This document shows positions 45,481-57,000 of a stretch of 64,000 nucleotides of DNA, piece after piece. Source of the DNA: Nicotiana tabacum (taxonomy: Eukaryota; Streptophyta; Magnoliopsida; Solanales; Solanaceae); assembly GCF_000715075.1 (NCBI RefSeq), contig NC_134102.1, positions 44,215,348 to 44,279,347 of the forward strand, read 5' to 3'. Under the pieces are notes generated by a model. It saw only the letters and a program-made list of their open reading frames with translations, searched no databases and was not told the origin of the DNA. Each line of letters opens with the position of its first letter. Positions within the stretch are counted from its first letter, which is position 1. Made by a program: the position numbers and the translations under genes.

Positions 45481-46800
45481 CAACCTGAGGGGAAATCCCG
45501 CTGCCCACGAATGCCGAAGGGGTAATGAAGAAGACCCTTTTTGAAGTAGTAGACGGAGATATGGGTTATAATATCATTCTTGGAAGACCATGGCTGCATG
45601 AGATGAAGGCTGTGCTGTCGACATACCATCAACTTCTGAAATTCCCAACTCTATAGGGAATTAAAAAATAAGATGAGATCAACTGGCAATAAGGGAGATG
45701 AACGCGATCTCAGTTTTCAGTAGCAAAGGGAAGGAGCATGCGGCATAGCAATTATAGGAACCGGCGTCTGCTCCCGAGTTGAATGAATTCAACAGGGTTG
45801 AGGAGTCGTCAGAATCCTATCAGGTACCAAGATACTCCTAGGTGCCAGAAGAGACAGACGCAACCAAATCCACAGTAGAAGAACTCGAGCAAGTCGCATT
45901 GTTCGAGAAATTCTTGAAGAAAAAGTTCCACTTGGGGATAGCACTAAACCCTGAGCTCAGGTTAGGATTTATTGAATTTCTTAAATTTAACGCTGACTGT
46001 TTTGTGTGGTCGCATGCGGATATGACCGGTATTCCGCCAGAAGTGGCCGTGCACAAGTTAAGCTTGGATCCTAACATCCCTTCGATAAGGCAGAAGAAAC
46101 TCCCTATTGCCGAGGTCAGAAATAAATTTATCAAAGAAGAGGTAACTCGATTGCTTGATATCGGTTCAATCCGGGAGGTAATGTATCCTGACTGGCTAGC
46201 TAAAGTAGTAGTAGTGCCAAAGAAGAATAACAAATTTCTTATGTGCGTAGATTATAAGGATTTAAATAAGGTGTGACCAAAAGACTCATTCTATTTGCCA
46301 AACATTAATCAAATGATTGATGCGACGTCCGGGCATGAGTTGATAAGTTTCCTCGATGCCTATTCCGGGTATAACTAAATTAAAATGAACCCAGAGGATC
46401 AGGAAAAAACTTCATTCACAACAAACTTTGGCACATATTTCTATAATGTGATGCCTTTCGGGCTTAAGAATACCGGAGCCACTTATCAGAGGCTTGTGAA
46501 TAAAATTTTTGAAAAATAAATAGGGAAAACATGGAAGTTTACATAGATGATTTGCTTGTCATGTCTTTGAACGTAGGAAATCATCTTAAACACCTGCAAG
46601 AAACCTTTGACATCCTAAGGAACCACAACATGAAGCTTAACCCTGAAAAGTGTGCATTCAGAGTCAGCTCTGGTAAATTCTTAGGGTTCCTGGTATCGCA
46701 AAGGGGGATGAAGTCAATCCCGATAAACTTAAAGTTATCGAGGACATCCCCGACCAGCTATCAAACGTGAAAGAGGTTCAAAGGTTAACAAGAAGACTGG
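45481..46800 (+). pseudogene. Tat reverse transcriptase, truncated
   Basis: After protease ([20 protein letters not shown]), RT runs FKFNADCFVWSHADMTGIPP, KLPIAEVRNKFIKEEVTRLL, YPDWLAKVVVVPKKNNKFLM and CVDYKDLNKV. It continues to ISFLDAYSGYN, EKTSFTTNFGTYFYNVMPFG, TYQRLVNKIF and the catalytic strand YIDDLLVMS (46537-46563), then HLQETFDILRNHNMKLNPEK and GKFLGFLVSQRG. Stops occur near 46274, 46377 and 46517, with shifts near 46715. Similarity ends at about 46797 (KEVQRLTRRL), so the RNase H and integrase are lost. Confidence 0.9.
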
Positions 46801-47482
46801 TCCAAGCCATTGAGGGTGGTTAGTTAATCTTTGGCTCTATAACAAAGTTCCTAATGGGAAATGAAGCTTGCTATCGGACCAAAGATTATCCAACCATTCA
46901 CTAGTGGGACAAGTAATGACAATTTCTAATTAGTAAGTAATGGCATTTTCTAATGAATGGCAAGTAATGCCAATTTTTTATGAAACAAGTTGTACAAATT
47001 AGCCACAAGTAATGGCAAATTCTTGAAGCACGGCGAATGCGTGTGTACTTCTTTTCAGCACAACGAATGCTTATGTACTGCTTATGTACTTTTGAAAGTG
47101 AAAGGAATAAAGTAAAGTCCTTTTATTTCCATCTTGTTTCTTGTCCAAACGATTAATTAATTTTATCATTTGAAAGTTAATCAAGTACTTCAAATGTTAG
47201 TGCCAGAATAAACAGGAAACTTTCTCTTCAAGAGCACCGTAAATATAAAAGGGCCCTCTCTTATGAAACCCTCACAGTAAAGGGTTAGTTCCGGAAGAAC
47301 TTATTCCCGGGACCTAAACGCTATCGGAGAAAAATACATCCGAAGCCTTGTATAATTAGACGCAAAAAATAAACTTTGCGCAATACTTAAATAAAAAGCA
47401 CTACTATATAACAACGTTCCAAGCAGCACAAGTACAAAAGTACGAAGTAAAAAACAAAAGGGAAAGAAAACAAAAAGCTAAA
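46801..47482 (+). other. Unassigned interior of the Tat element
   Basis: Contains a cluster of 'aagtaatggca/aagtaatgcc' repeats (46910-47010). 47190-47480 resembles Tat 3' untranslated sequence. No coding signal; probably a mix of deletion-joined Tat sequence and unknown DNA. Confidence 0.35.
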
Positions 47483-47760
47483 CTACTGCATCCCCAGAAT
47501 CCGGGGGAAGAGAAGCATTTGGGCCTCAGGAGAAGTAGGTGGATCTGCCTCCGGATCGAGATCTTGACCTTCATCATCATTCCCTTCAGATTCTTTTTCA
47601 GTTCCCGAGAACTCAGAACTGGAACCAAAAGAGTCAGTCACATCAGGTTGGATCGGGAGACCCCTTCGGGTAGTTGACTCCAGCTCACGGGCCTTAGCGA
47701 TCTCGACATCAAAGTCAATGACGCTCACTTTGGCCTCTTCCCAGGTTTTTCTCCTTATGC
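47483..47760 (-). pseudogene. Antisense ORF C-terminus of the Tat element
   Basis: The minus-strand frame reads WEEAKVSVIDFDVEIAKARE, LESTTRRGLPIQPDVTDSFG and a very acidic tail (GTEKESEGNDDEGQDLDPEA) ending in GMQ. It is antisense to the gag-RT of the same element, the placement known for the extra ORF of Tat elements. It is cut at 47761 by a CACTA element, so only the last ~92 residues remain. Confidence 0.65.
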
Positions 47761-48240
47761 CACTACAAGAAAGAAGGCATTTTGCAACAATATTTTCTAT
47801 TGCCATATATTCAATGTTGTTGCCAAAAATATTTTTGTCAATGATAAAAAAGTCATTGCACTCTGTTGCAGTAAACATCGATGGGAAAAGTATATGCAAC
47901 AACAAAAAATATTGTTGCCAAAAGATAACTTAGCGCAACAATATATATCGTTGTCATAAGTTATTTGTTGTTAGTAAAAGGTCAATGACGTCGTGGATTA
48001 TGAAGACATCTAGCAATAAAAATTATTGTTGCGACAAAATTAGCTTTTTTTGCCAACAATACTAGTTTTTGCTAAATAAATTGGCGGTAAAGTTAATAAT
48101 CGGTTATCAAGACTTTTAGCAATAACTATTATTGTGGCAATAATTACTTTTTTGCCAACAAATTCTCTAGTACTACTTTAGCAACAATTTATGTGTTGTT
48201 ACTAAATACACAATTCATATATTCTTTAAATTTTCACAAA
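47761..48240. repeat. CACTA terminal motif and subterminal repeats
   Basis: Following the terminal CACTACAAGAAA, at least ten copies of GCAACAA/TTGTTGC-type 7-9-mers occur in both orientations (for example gcaacaatattttctattgc, aatattgttgccaaaag, ttattgttgcgac). In En/Spm elements this array is the binding platform for the smaller transposon protein. Confidence 0.85.
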
Positions 48241-48253
48241 TACATGTAGAGAA

Positions 48254-48260
<7 letters not shown>

Positions 48261-48305
<45 letters not shown>
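48261..48305. repeat. (AT)n microsatellite
   Basis: About 22 uninterrupted AT dinucleotides inside the CACTA element; likely polymorphic. Confidence 0.95.
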
Positions 48306-48309
<4 letters not shown>

Positions 48310-48625
48310 GCCTATACATAAAATTGATGCAGTGGATATACTAACTTTCAAAAACTAAATAGTCCTAAAAAGTATATTTTTACTTACAAAACGAACAAAA
48401 GCATCATATATCCAAGGTCCTTAAGTTCTATTCTAATAGTAATCCAAAGAATAAATCTTCTTCCAATAGCTTGTGCACTACATGAACCGGATGTCAGGAA
48501 TGTTGGTTTACGCATGCTCATCCTAAAAAGAAAATAAATATAATTAGATTTTGATAAAAAGAAACAATAAAGTACAAAAGTGCAAAATGAAAGCAGTGGA
48601 AGCTTAATTAACTGAAATAACTTAC

Positions 48626-48747
48626 TACAACAATAACATACCCAGTATAATCTCACATAGTGAGGTTTGGAGAGGGTAGTGTGTACGCGGACCTTACCCC
48701 TATATTGTGAAGATTAAGAGGTTGTTTCCAATAGACCCTCGGCTCAG
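48626..48747 (-). mobile_element. TS-type SINE, diverged copy
   Basis: On the minus strand it starts gccgagggtctattggaaac, contains 'gtaaggtccgcgtacacact' and ends '...atactgggtatgttattgttg', matching the SINE at 14244-14362 with more differences. The flanks show no convincing target duplication. It is inserted in the noncoding 3' part of the CACTA element. Confidence 0.75.
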
Positions 48748-50039
48748 GACAACATAAGCATCACATTAATGAAAAAAAGGAAAAGAAGGGACAACAACGA
48801 GAAGCCATGTAAAAGCAGTACAAAAAATATCAAGATAGTAAGATGAACAAAATGATTTCGTAACAGGAACTATCAACTTGAAAAGAGCTTGTGGAAACAC
48901 AACATCAACCTCAAAAGCACTCGCAGAAACATGGTTAGGGATATCAGATTACTAATGCACGACTAGGAGAAAGAAACAATCACCCACAATCTGGATTATG
49001 TGCAAAGGTAAAGTGCATCATGCCGGGAAGCACTCTTGATTTCAAACTATTTTGTATTTGGTATGGTTATCCTTTTTCCACATCCGGGCAGGAAGTTATA
49101 TAATCCTGGTCACAAACAACCTTTGCATATTTCAAGTCATCCTCCCATGGGCATTCAGACCAAAAATTCTCAAAGTCTTCTTGAAACCAAAGACTTAAGA
49201 AAAACCAATAACATATTTTAATGAGAAATAACTGCAACAACTTAAGAAAATAGATATGTAAGCAGTGCAAGCTTGATTAAAGTACTGCCCAAAATAAAGT
49301 TGCATCAGAACCTATTAAATACTCCCAGAGATACAATACTATAGTCAAAATAAAATACTAGACAAAGATTGGTTTATTCAAATAGACTCATTTGCATATA
49401 CAACCAAGAAACATACTTTCACATGAACTAGAATAAGTTTACTTACCATGGTATCATCCATAAGACTTTTAGGACTTGTCTCATCCGAATCATTTAAATT
49501 AGCAATCATGTCAAAAAGTACAGCAGGAAGTCCAGTCTGTTAAACATTGTACAACTAAACTTAAACATGATAGAACCTCGAAGAAGCAAATTTATAACAT
49601 CAAAAATACTAGAACAAGTTTCCTTTCAGTAGAACACAATAGTTTCTAGAGATTCAAATAAACAGACAATATCCACATAGAGCATTTTATACCTTGAGTA
49701 TCTAATATCTGATGTAGAAATGACAAATAGACTAGTGTATGAGAACGTTCATTCTTCGAAGCTAGTACCATAGGATATAAAACAAAACATCATGTATTAG
49801 ACTTAGAAATATCTTTATCAAAGTATTTAAAATCAAGTGTTGAAGTAGTAGTAAATTATACACAATTATTAGAAAGTCATTGTTTACTTGAATAATTGTA
49901 TTCCAGCACCCCAACAAAATGGCTCATCTCCAAAGATCACATCTAGCTTACTGCTCCTTTAGTTTCTATTATAGCTGAAAATAGCAAATTCACTCTCATG
50001 AGCTTCACGACCATTTAGTGCTTAGTGTTCTGTTCTATT

Positions 50040-51960
50040 GAATTTCAAATGTAAAATTGTGGCATATCTATAGTCGAAGAAAGTAATATATGTATGTGAT
50101 AATGACTAACATGAAAAGTGATGCTATCTCTTTTATTCTTAAGTAGTTTAATAAAATTGTTCTTAGGATCAAAAGCAAGTAATTGAAACTTTAACGCCTT
50201 AAACAAACTAAATACCTTGGAACTTTGCATATGGGATACTAGTGCCATCAAGCCCTGTTTTAACATTTTTTGATTACTCAATAGACGAGCTTCCATGACT
50301 TCGCATTTTTTTCGCTCCTCCTCAAGTTGACTTTCCATTTCTATTAGTTTGCACTCTACACTCTCTCGTTTATGGTGTTCTTCTTCCACCTCTTTTTGTT
50401 GTGCTTGCAGTTCTCTTTAAGTTACATGCGTAGACCTCCTACTAGCTGGCTTGACTCCCGATCCTTGACCGCGACAATATCCTGACTTTTTTCCAACAAG
50501 TTTCACAAAAGCAGCATTAATAATTGGGTCTATATCAGTACCCTCTTCCACTTCTTGAATTTGTTCAGCCACAATTTCTGTCAGCTTATCCTACAAACAA
50601 TTATACAAGCTTAAACTTGCAATATTTGTTTCAATCAGCTCATATTCTAGGATAAATATAAGAGTTCTGTATATACATTAAATTAAGCAGAGCATCATTA
50701 ACCCAATGTCCTGACTTCATGTGAGTCATTTCCCAAGTTTTTGAAGATTTGGCTCTCTGCCAGTGCTTGAATCTCTCTAGCAAAACAATTATATTATGTT
50801 ATTAAAGAAAAAATGATCAAAATTAGTCAAAACAAAGATATATTTTACCGCATCATAAGATACTGCTTGGAAGGACTTTCTGCCACAAATATGATTCATT
50901 TCTTGTTTTCCCTTATTAGTTTTATTTTGTGCACTCATTTGCTGCACGTATATGTTTTAATTTAAGTAAGAAAGTATAAGAAGAAACTAAGCAATATTAT
51001 AAAGTTAAATTCATTTAATTTTGATGTACTCCTAATTACCTTAAAAGCATCAGAACTGAAATAGTCCACTAAAAAATTCCATTCAGCTTCATTAACTTCC
51101 GCTGGCATTTTCTGCAAGCTTTCCTCCTTCGTAGTAAATTTCTTGAAATGATCGTGGAGCCTAATACGACAATACTGGTATAAATTATTAGCTGTTTGAA
51201 GGATAGTATCTCGATTGTGTTGTGTGTGTCTGGAAGTTGAAAGGTGTCCTACACTCAAAAAATACTTAAGTGAGCTTACTTAGAATAAAATTTTCATTGT
51301 CTGCCAATGTGTTGAGGACCTTTCAGGGATAGTATGTCTATAGTTGGTTTACCACTAATAAATTATCAGTATACTTTATTTGTATACTTACATCCTTGTT
51401 CTGGTGAATTATTCAAGTTCAAAAGTAATCTGGAATTCAGAATTTGCTTGTGTATTATCTTAGCTACCTCAATGAATAAGTAGGACTTGAACCATCTACT
51501 TCAGTAAAATCACCACTACAGATAGCTAGAAGCTGCTTCTTTGTTGTATGCTTTTCATAAGCTAAATTAATCAAATGCAACGTTAAAAAAGTAAGTTTAT
51601 AAATAAGAATCTGATAAGCTTATCAAGAAAGAGACCAATTTTCTAGAATTTATCCGGTGATCGAGAAGAAGAAACAAAGTGAATTACTAGTATATGAGAA
51701 ACAATTCAATCTTGCTAGATTAGGGACTTTCTTCCATTTCTTTACATCATGCCTAGCATGCTGGAGAACTTTGACTGAAAGCTCGGTAACAAAATCTATA
51801 GCTCCAGGGCCTACTGCTACTGTTCTATCCTGTGGAATAATCACCTTCAACTTTCCATTGTCATTGCCTTTCCGTTTGTTTTGAACTGAAAGCCCTGTTG
51901 TCTTTCCCCTTCCTTTTCTTTTTTTTTCCTTCAGCAACATAGGAAAATATTTAGGTATAT
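50040..51960 (-). pseudogene. TnpA-like protein (Transposase_24, Ptta/En/Spm)
   Basis: Minus-strand exons in order: KRKGRGKTTGLSVQNKRKGN and PQDRTVAVGPGAIDFVTELS...KKWKKVP (51930-51735); YQYCRIRLHDHFKKFTTKEE with MPAEVNEAEWNFLVDYFSSD (51200-51040); MSAQNKTNKGKQEMNHICGR (50942-50850); FKHWQRAKSSKTWEMTHMKS (50780-50690); DKLTEIVAEQIQEVEEGTDI with INAAFVKLVGKKSGYCRGQG (50590-50420); and a coiled coil (KRESVECKLIEMESQLEEER, 50400-50210). This is the domain order of plant CACTA accessory proteins that bind the element's ends. At least one stop (near 50418) and the absence of a clear first exon argue against function; exon borders are partly inferred. Confidence 0.8.
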
Positions 51961-52243
51961 AGCAAATTAAACCTATACAAGCAATGGATTTCAAAGGGCT
52001 GGATTTTTAACAAATGAATAACTTACCTGACTGTGAATTTGAAACTACATCGGCAACAGGTTCAGTATTAGTAGAAACATGCACATTTATTGTCATGATA
52101 GGCTGTAACATGTTAAACATTATATTATTGGATATTAGTCGAATGTAGAAGTGAAGGCAGCAAAATGATAAGAAAAAGACAAGATATATTCAGAAATAAT
52201 GAGAAACAAATAAAGTTACAAAGCAAAAATTACAAAAAATAAA

Positions 52244-52271
52244 AAATAAAAAATAAAAAATAAAAAATAAA
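52244..52271. repeat. (AAAAAAT)n short repeat
   Basis: Four consecutive AAAAAAT units between the two CACTA genes. Confidence 0.85.
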
Positions 52272-52382
52272 AGGGGTAGCAGAAAGTAGAAATTAACCAT
52301 TTCGGCAGGGTGATTGATAAACAAAAGTCATGTGAAGAAAGCGATTGAAATAAGCAAAGTAGTTTTGAAGACTAGTTGAAGA

Positions 52383-52826
52383 TCACAACCAATCATCATC
52401 CTCGTTTTCATTATATTCTTCCTCAGAAAAATATTCTTCATCTGTTGCAGAATTATTAAAGTCATCCACATTTTTATGATCAGATTCATCCCCAACTTCT
52501 AAATCTACTTCTTCCTCATTATTAAGAGAAGGTGATTAAACACTCACTCCATCAATATCTTCTCTTTGTATTATTATGACATAATAATTCGATTCTGCTT
52601 GAAGGCTTGCTTCTTCCCTTTCAACCAAGTCAATTAATTGATATGGCTCCGCTTCATCTTCTTGTTCGGGAATATCATACAAATTTCGTGGTCTTACCCT
52701 TACCACAGCGTGCCATTTCTTACTTTGACCATTTTTAACATAATACACAGATTGAGCCCACGAGCCTAAAATGAATGGATCATTTGTGTAATAGAGTCGT
52801 GTCACATCTTCACGTATGCATCCATA
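52383..52826 (-). pseudogene. CACTA transposase C-terminus (DUF4216 and acidic tail)
   Basis: On the minus strand the frame enters at the Tekay LTR border as GCIREDVTRLYYTNDPFILG, then SWAQSVYYVKNGQSKKWHAV, VRPRNLYDIPEQ and YQLIDLVEREE, the DUF4216 region that follows the TNP2 core in plant CACTA transposases. A stop at 52538-52536 interrupts it. The same frame then gives an acidic tail (NNEEEVDLEVGDESDHKN, EEYFSEEEYNENEDDDWL) ending in TGA at 52383. The catalytic TNP2 domain is not in the window. Confidence 0.82.
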
Positions 52827-54068
52827 TGTAATGACCCGATCAGTTTTTTTGAGTATTGTAGCCTCGTTCTCTCATTTATTTCTTATTCTATGCTTATTTA
52901 TTATTGTGTGACTTGCCGGGGTGGTTGGTTTGGTTCCGGAGATGTTTCGAAATGAATTGGGACACTTAGTCCCAAGGGTGGAAGCATAAGTTGAAAGAGT
53001 TGATCAGATGCTGATTTATGTGTAAATGACTCAGGAATGGAGTTTTGATGGTTCTGATAGTTCCGTATGGTAATTTTGGACTTAGGAATATGTCCATATA
53101 TTAATTTGAAGGTTTGTACGTGATTTTGGCGTGAATTAGCAAAAGTTGGAAAATATTGAAGTTTGGAGAGTTGAGAAGTTTGACCGAGAGTTGACTTTAT
53201 GGTTACCGGGCTCGAATTTTGGTTTCGGAGGTTGGAATAGGTCCGTTGTCTCATTCCTGGCTTGTGGTTTGGTTGTGCAGGTACGAAGGATTTTTCGCAG
53301 CTGCGAGGTCACAAATGCGGATGTGTGGTCGTAGGTGCGAACTGGAGTGAAGGCGGGGTTACTCGCAGAAGCGAAAACGCTTCTGCGATAAGGAGTCTGC
53401 AGGTGTGGAATTTGAGAGCTTTGCCTGGATGCGCAAGTGTGGACGCGGGGACACATGAGTGGTCTCGCAGGTACGAGCTTTTGGCCGCAGAAGCGGTAGG
53501 GCGAGGGTTGAGTGTTTTTTCCGCAGAAGAGGATATTTAACCGCAAAAGCGGTACAGTAGAAGCGGCTAAATGCACAGCAGAAGCGGAACCATTAGCAAT
53601 GTATTAAATTAGTAGGGTTTCGACATTTCTTCTTTTGTGAACTTTGCAAGCTGGGTTAGGGGCGATTTTTGAGAGGGGTTTCACTAGATTTCAAGAGGTA
53701 AGCAACTTTTGGTCTCTTTTTTCTATTAATATTGAATACCCATTGAATTTCCCACCTAGATTATGTGTTTTAAGGTGGAATTTTGGATTAGGTATTGGAG
53801 AGTAAGATTTGGGGATTTGAGTGTCGATTTGTGTTCGGAATTGGGTGATTTTGGTATGGTTGAAATCATTATTGAATGGGTATTCGGATTTTGTAAATTT
53901 TGTTGGTTTTCAAGAAGTGGATCCGGAATTGACTTTTGTTAAAAAACCTAGCTTTATCATATGAAATTGATTCCCATAGCTTGTGTTGATTGTGACTCTT
54001 GATGTGACGCACATGCGTGTGAGCGTACACCGTAGAAATTGTGACTCGGTTGATTTCGTGGTACTGTG
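52827..54068 (+). mobile_element. Tekay LTR, 5' portion (third copy)
   Basis: It starts TGTAATGACCCGATCAGTTT and follows the LTR at 26770 to about its 1700th base, ending at 'cgtggtactg' against 'ccatggaattg'. It includes the CGCAGAAGCG/GCAGGTGCG word block (53270-53590) and 'gacgcacatgcgtgtgagcg'. It interrupts the CACTA transposase and is itself cut at 54069 by an Ogre-like LTR. Its own 3' part is not in the window. Confidence 0.88.
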
Positions 54069-57000
54069 TGTTGATATCCAATTTTTTCCCTCATATTTTA
54101 TATAGTATTTCATATACTTTCAAAACATCATTTTGCATTATTACCTAATTTACAAGAGTTATATAAGAATTTTCTATAATTTTCTATAATTTTCTATAAT
54201 CTTTAAAGCTTTAAAATTAATTTTTTCGCATGCAATTTGTTTAAATATTTATTAATTATTTATTTAAATTATTTTTAAGGTGATTTAATCATCTAATTTA
54301 TCATTACAAACCCTTATGCATTTTATAATATTTTATCTCTTTTTGCATAATTATATTTGTATTTTTTCTATTTTATCTATACTATTTACAATAATACCCT
54401 ATATTCTATAAATAATTGTATTTATTATATTATTTATGCTAAAATAGCATTTTTTATATTTTTATAATGTTAAGTTATTAATTTTTAGTATTTTACTGCA
54501 TAAATAATTTTTTTATTATTTATTAATCATTTTACAATTTATTTTAATGAATTTCGTGTATTTAAATTGTAGCCTAGTTTTGAGCTAATTTTCGGACAAT
54601 TTCAACGGCCAACCGCCCAAAAACCCCTGGCCCCGTCTTTTAGCCCAAACCAAACGACCCTTGTATTAAATCCGGTCGCGACCCGTTCCAACTAACCCGC
54701 CCCGCTCCTCTTCGATCTTGGCCGTTGATCTTAAATGATCAACGACCCATAATAAACCCGTCCCTTCTCCTTATAACCCCTCGCCCGAACCCTAGATATT
54801 TCCCCTTTCATCTGCCTCTATACTCTCTCAAACCTTCTCCTCTCTTCTGCAAACCCTAGCAGCCACTGCCTGATTTCTATCCGATACCGACCTAGAAATG
54901 GAATCAATCTACGATCTACTTACCTTATTAGCATTCTCCCGTTACTGATCATCTATTTACGGTATTACTTAGGTACTTGCCTAACTTTAGAAAGTACCAC
55001 TTCCAAGATCGGACTGGGACGACTCGAATCTTTAGGATTTGGACAGTACTCCGTCCATATACGCTCAACAAGGAACGATTTGCGCCTTTGGTTCGATTTT
55101 CAGACGGTTGGAACTAACTACGGTTTGAAATTTTCCATCTTCTCTACCGATTCTGATTTGCATAAGATATTATCTTGCCTTATTTATGTTTAATTTATTG
55201 TTTCCATGTTTGTTTGTTCAAATCGTTCACTATATAAACCCCCTTCCCCGTTTTCCCTCTAAGACTTTTAACTACTGCCACTGCTTTTTCACTCTCACTC
55301 GCTCTATACTATTATGAAACTTAAGATCTTGGCCGGATGAAAGCTAATGCCACCAAAATCTTCTCTATCTACCTCCCTAGTGCGAGCACTGCTCGGGGCT
55401 CATTTGAAGCTCTTGTGAACTCTGACGCACTAGGGTTTGGAATTCTTGTTGTTGTTCTTACTTTGCTACTGGAACTTGGTGATTCTTCTCAATTTGATGT
55501 TAAATATGCAAATTGGTAAGTGTTCAAACCCACGCAATTATGTTTCTTCCCGGTTTGCGTTCATGCTTCTGAACATCTCTATTATGTGGGTCTTTCAAAG
55601 CCAGTATGATACTGTGCCGACCTTTGCTTTGAAGCTTTCTACAATCTCTTATCTGAACTCGTATAAGTTTGCACATGTTCAATCAGTATAGTCAAATTTG
55701 AAGAATTCTAGGTTGTTATGCTTGTTCGAAGCTGTTATGTTTATGTATGCTTAATTTCTTACATTGATTGTTTAATATTGTACCCTTTTTTCATGTCTCC
55801 CTTTAAATACTTGCATTGAAACTCCTAGGAAATTACTGCCTGCCCAGAATTTGCTTCAATAATTCTCTTTCTACTGAACCTTTTATGTGTAGTCTACTGC
55901 TACCCTGCAAATTGATCATCTCATGTTACAACACTGTCTTAATGCGTAGCCAAACATGCTGCTATGTTGTTGGAGAACTTTAGTGTTGTGCTTCGACTTG
56001 TTCAATCCTGCATTCTCTAGTATTGCCTAAGACTTCTAGTTGAATCTCAATGTATTTAGCTTCTTCTGTTACACATGGTCAATTGGTATAAGCCCTGAAA
56101 TCTGCCTATCCTATTAACCTTAAATTTGTATATTGAGTTCTTTAGATTTTTAATCTTTGTGTTATAGTCAGCATGTTAAGCTATTTTGTCGACTGTTGTA
56201 GACCATGCTCACTAGTTTGTTTGTTATACTATTTAGGCTATTGTGATAGAAACCTGCATGTGAAAATTTCTATTCTCTTGTCTATAACCCCACCAGACTT
56301 CTATGATTAGAAGTTCCTAGGTCTAAAAGTCCCTTTGATTATTCTAGATCATGCCTTACTCTCGATTTGATTTTCTGGAAAACGTTTCATGTGTGTGTGT
56401 GTTCACTCTGATAACTCAATAGACATGCCTCTTAAGTCCTCCTAATATGTGACTATGTTCAGCATGCTACACCTTTTCCTTTGTCTAATAATTGCTCAAT
56501 CATGATCTTATGTTATTTTCTTTGTCAAACTTGCCACATTGAAACTGAGTCCTATTGGTTCTCCTAGTTGTTGTGATCCCTTAGCTTCTAAATGCAAGTC
56601 CAAATATGCTTCTTTTATAATCTTGACCCTATGAGGTATTATTGTTAATAGACTTCAGACCTGTTAATTGGTTGCCATGTGTGTTTTGTTAACTTATGTG
56701 GATGAGTGATTAATCTGCAATTGCTGGGTAAATGGGTCCTCCATCTAGGCGTGGTATGAGCTTATATGTGGCCCCGGGCTGTGCAATGGATATATCTCAT
56801 GTTTTAGGTGTGTTTGGATCTGGGTATGCTATTCGTGTGAAAGTGAGCCTGTTAAAGGCCCAGAGAATACTGGGTTATTTTCCTTTGGGCCTGTTCTGTT
56901 TATTAGTCTTGCAGTCATTCAGTGTGTAATATTTATACTTGTATTCATTATTTTGGGCCTTTAATAATTTGTAATCAAAACAGTTGGGGAGTTAGTGGAA

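Larger units (their letters stand above)
47761..52826 (-). mobile_element. CACTA (En/Spm) transposon, 3' part
   Basis: The left end is CACTACAAGAAA, the exact CACTA terminal motif. The next ~450 bp are packed with GCAACAAT/ATTGTTGC words in both orientations, the subterminal repeats bound by the TnpA-type protein. Coding exons on the minus strand follow: a TnpA-like (Transposase_24) gene at 50040-51960, then the C-terminus of the TPase with DUF4216 at 52383-52826. The far end is cut by a Tekay LTR at 52827. The element is inserted in the Tat antisense ORF. A SINE and an (AT)n tract lie inside it. Confidence 0.88.

Noticed and set aside
45059..46233. Minus-strand frames of 124 and 131 codons
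   Set aside because: They are exact shadows of the Tat gag/protease/RT on the plus strand.
51657..51884. 75-codon plus-strand frame
   Set aside because: Shadow of the TnpA-like exon on the minus strand.
55337..55691. Possible host gene after a TATA box and CT-rich leader
   Set aside because: The TATA and leader are those of the Ogre-like LTR; the short frames that follow are not conserved-looking and the LTR phrases continue past them.
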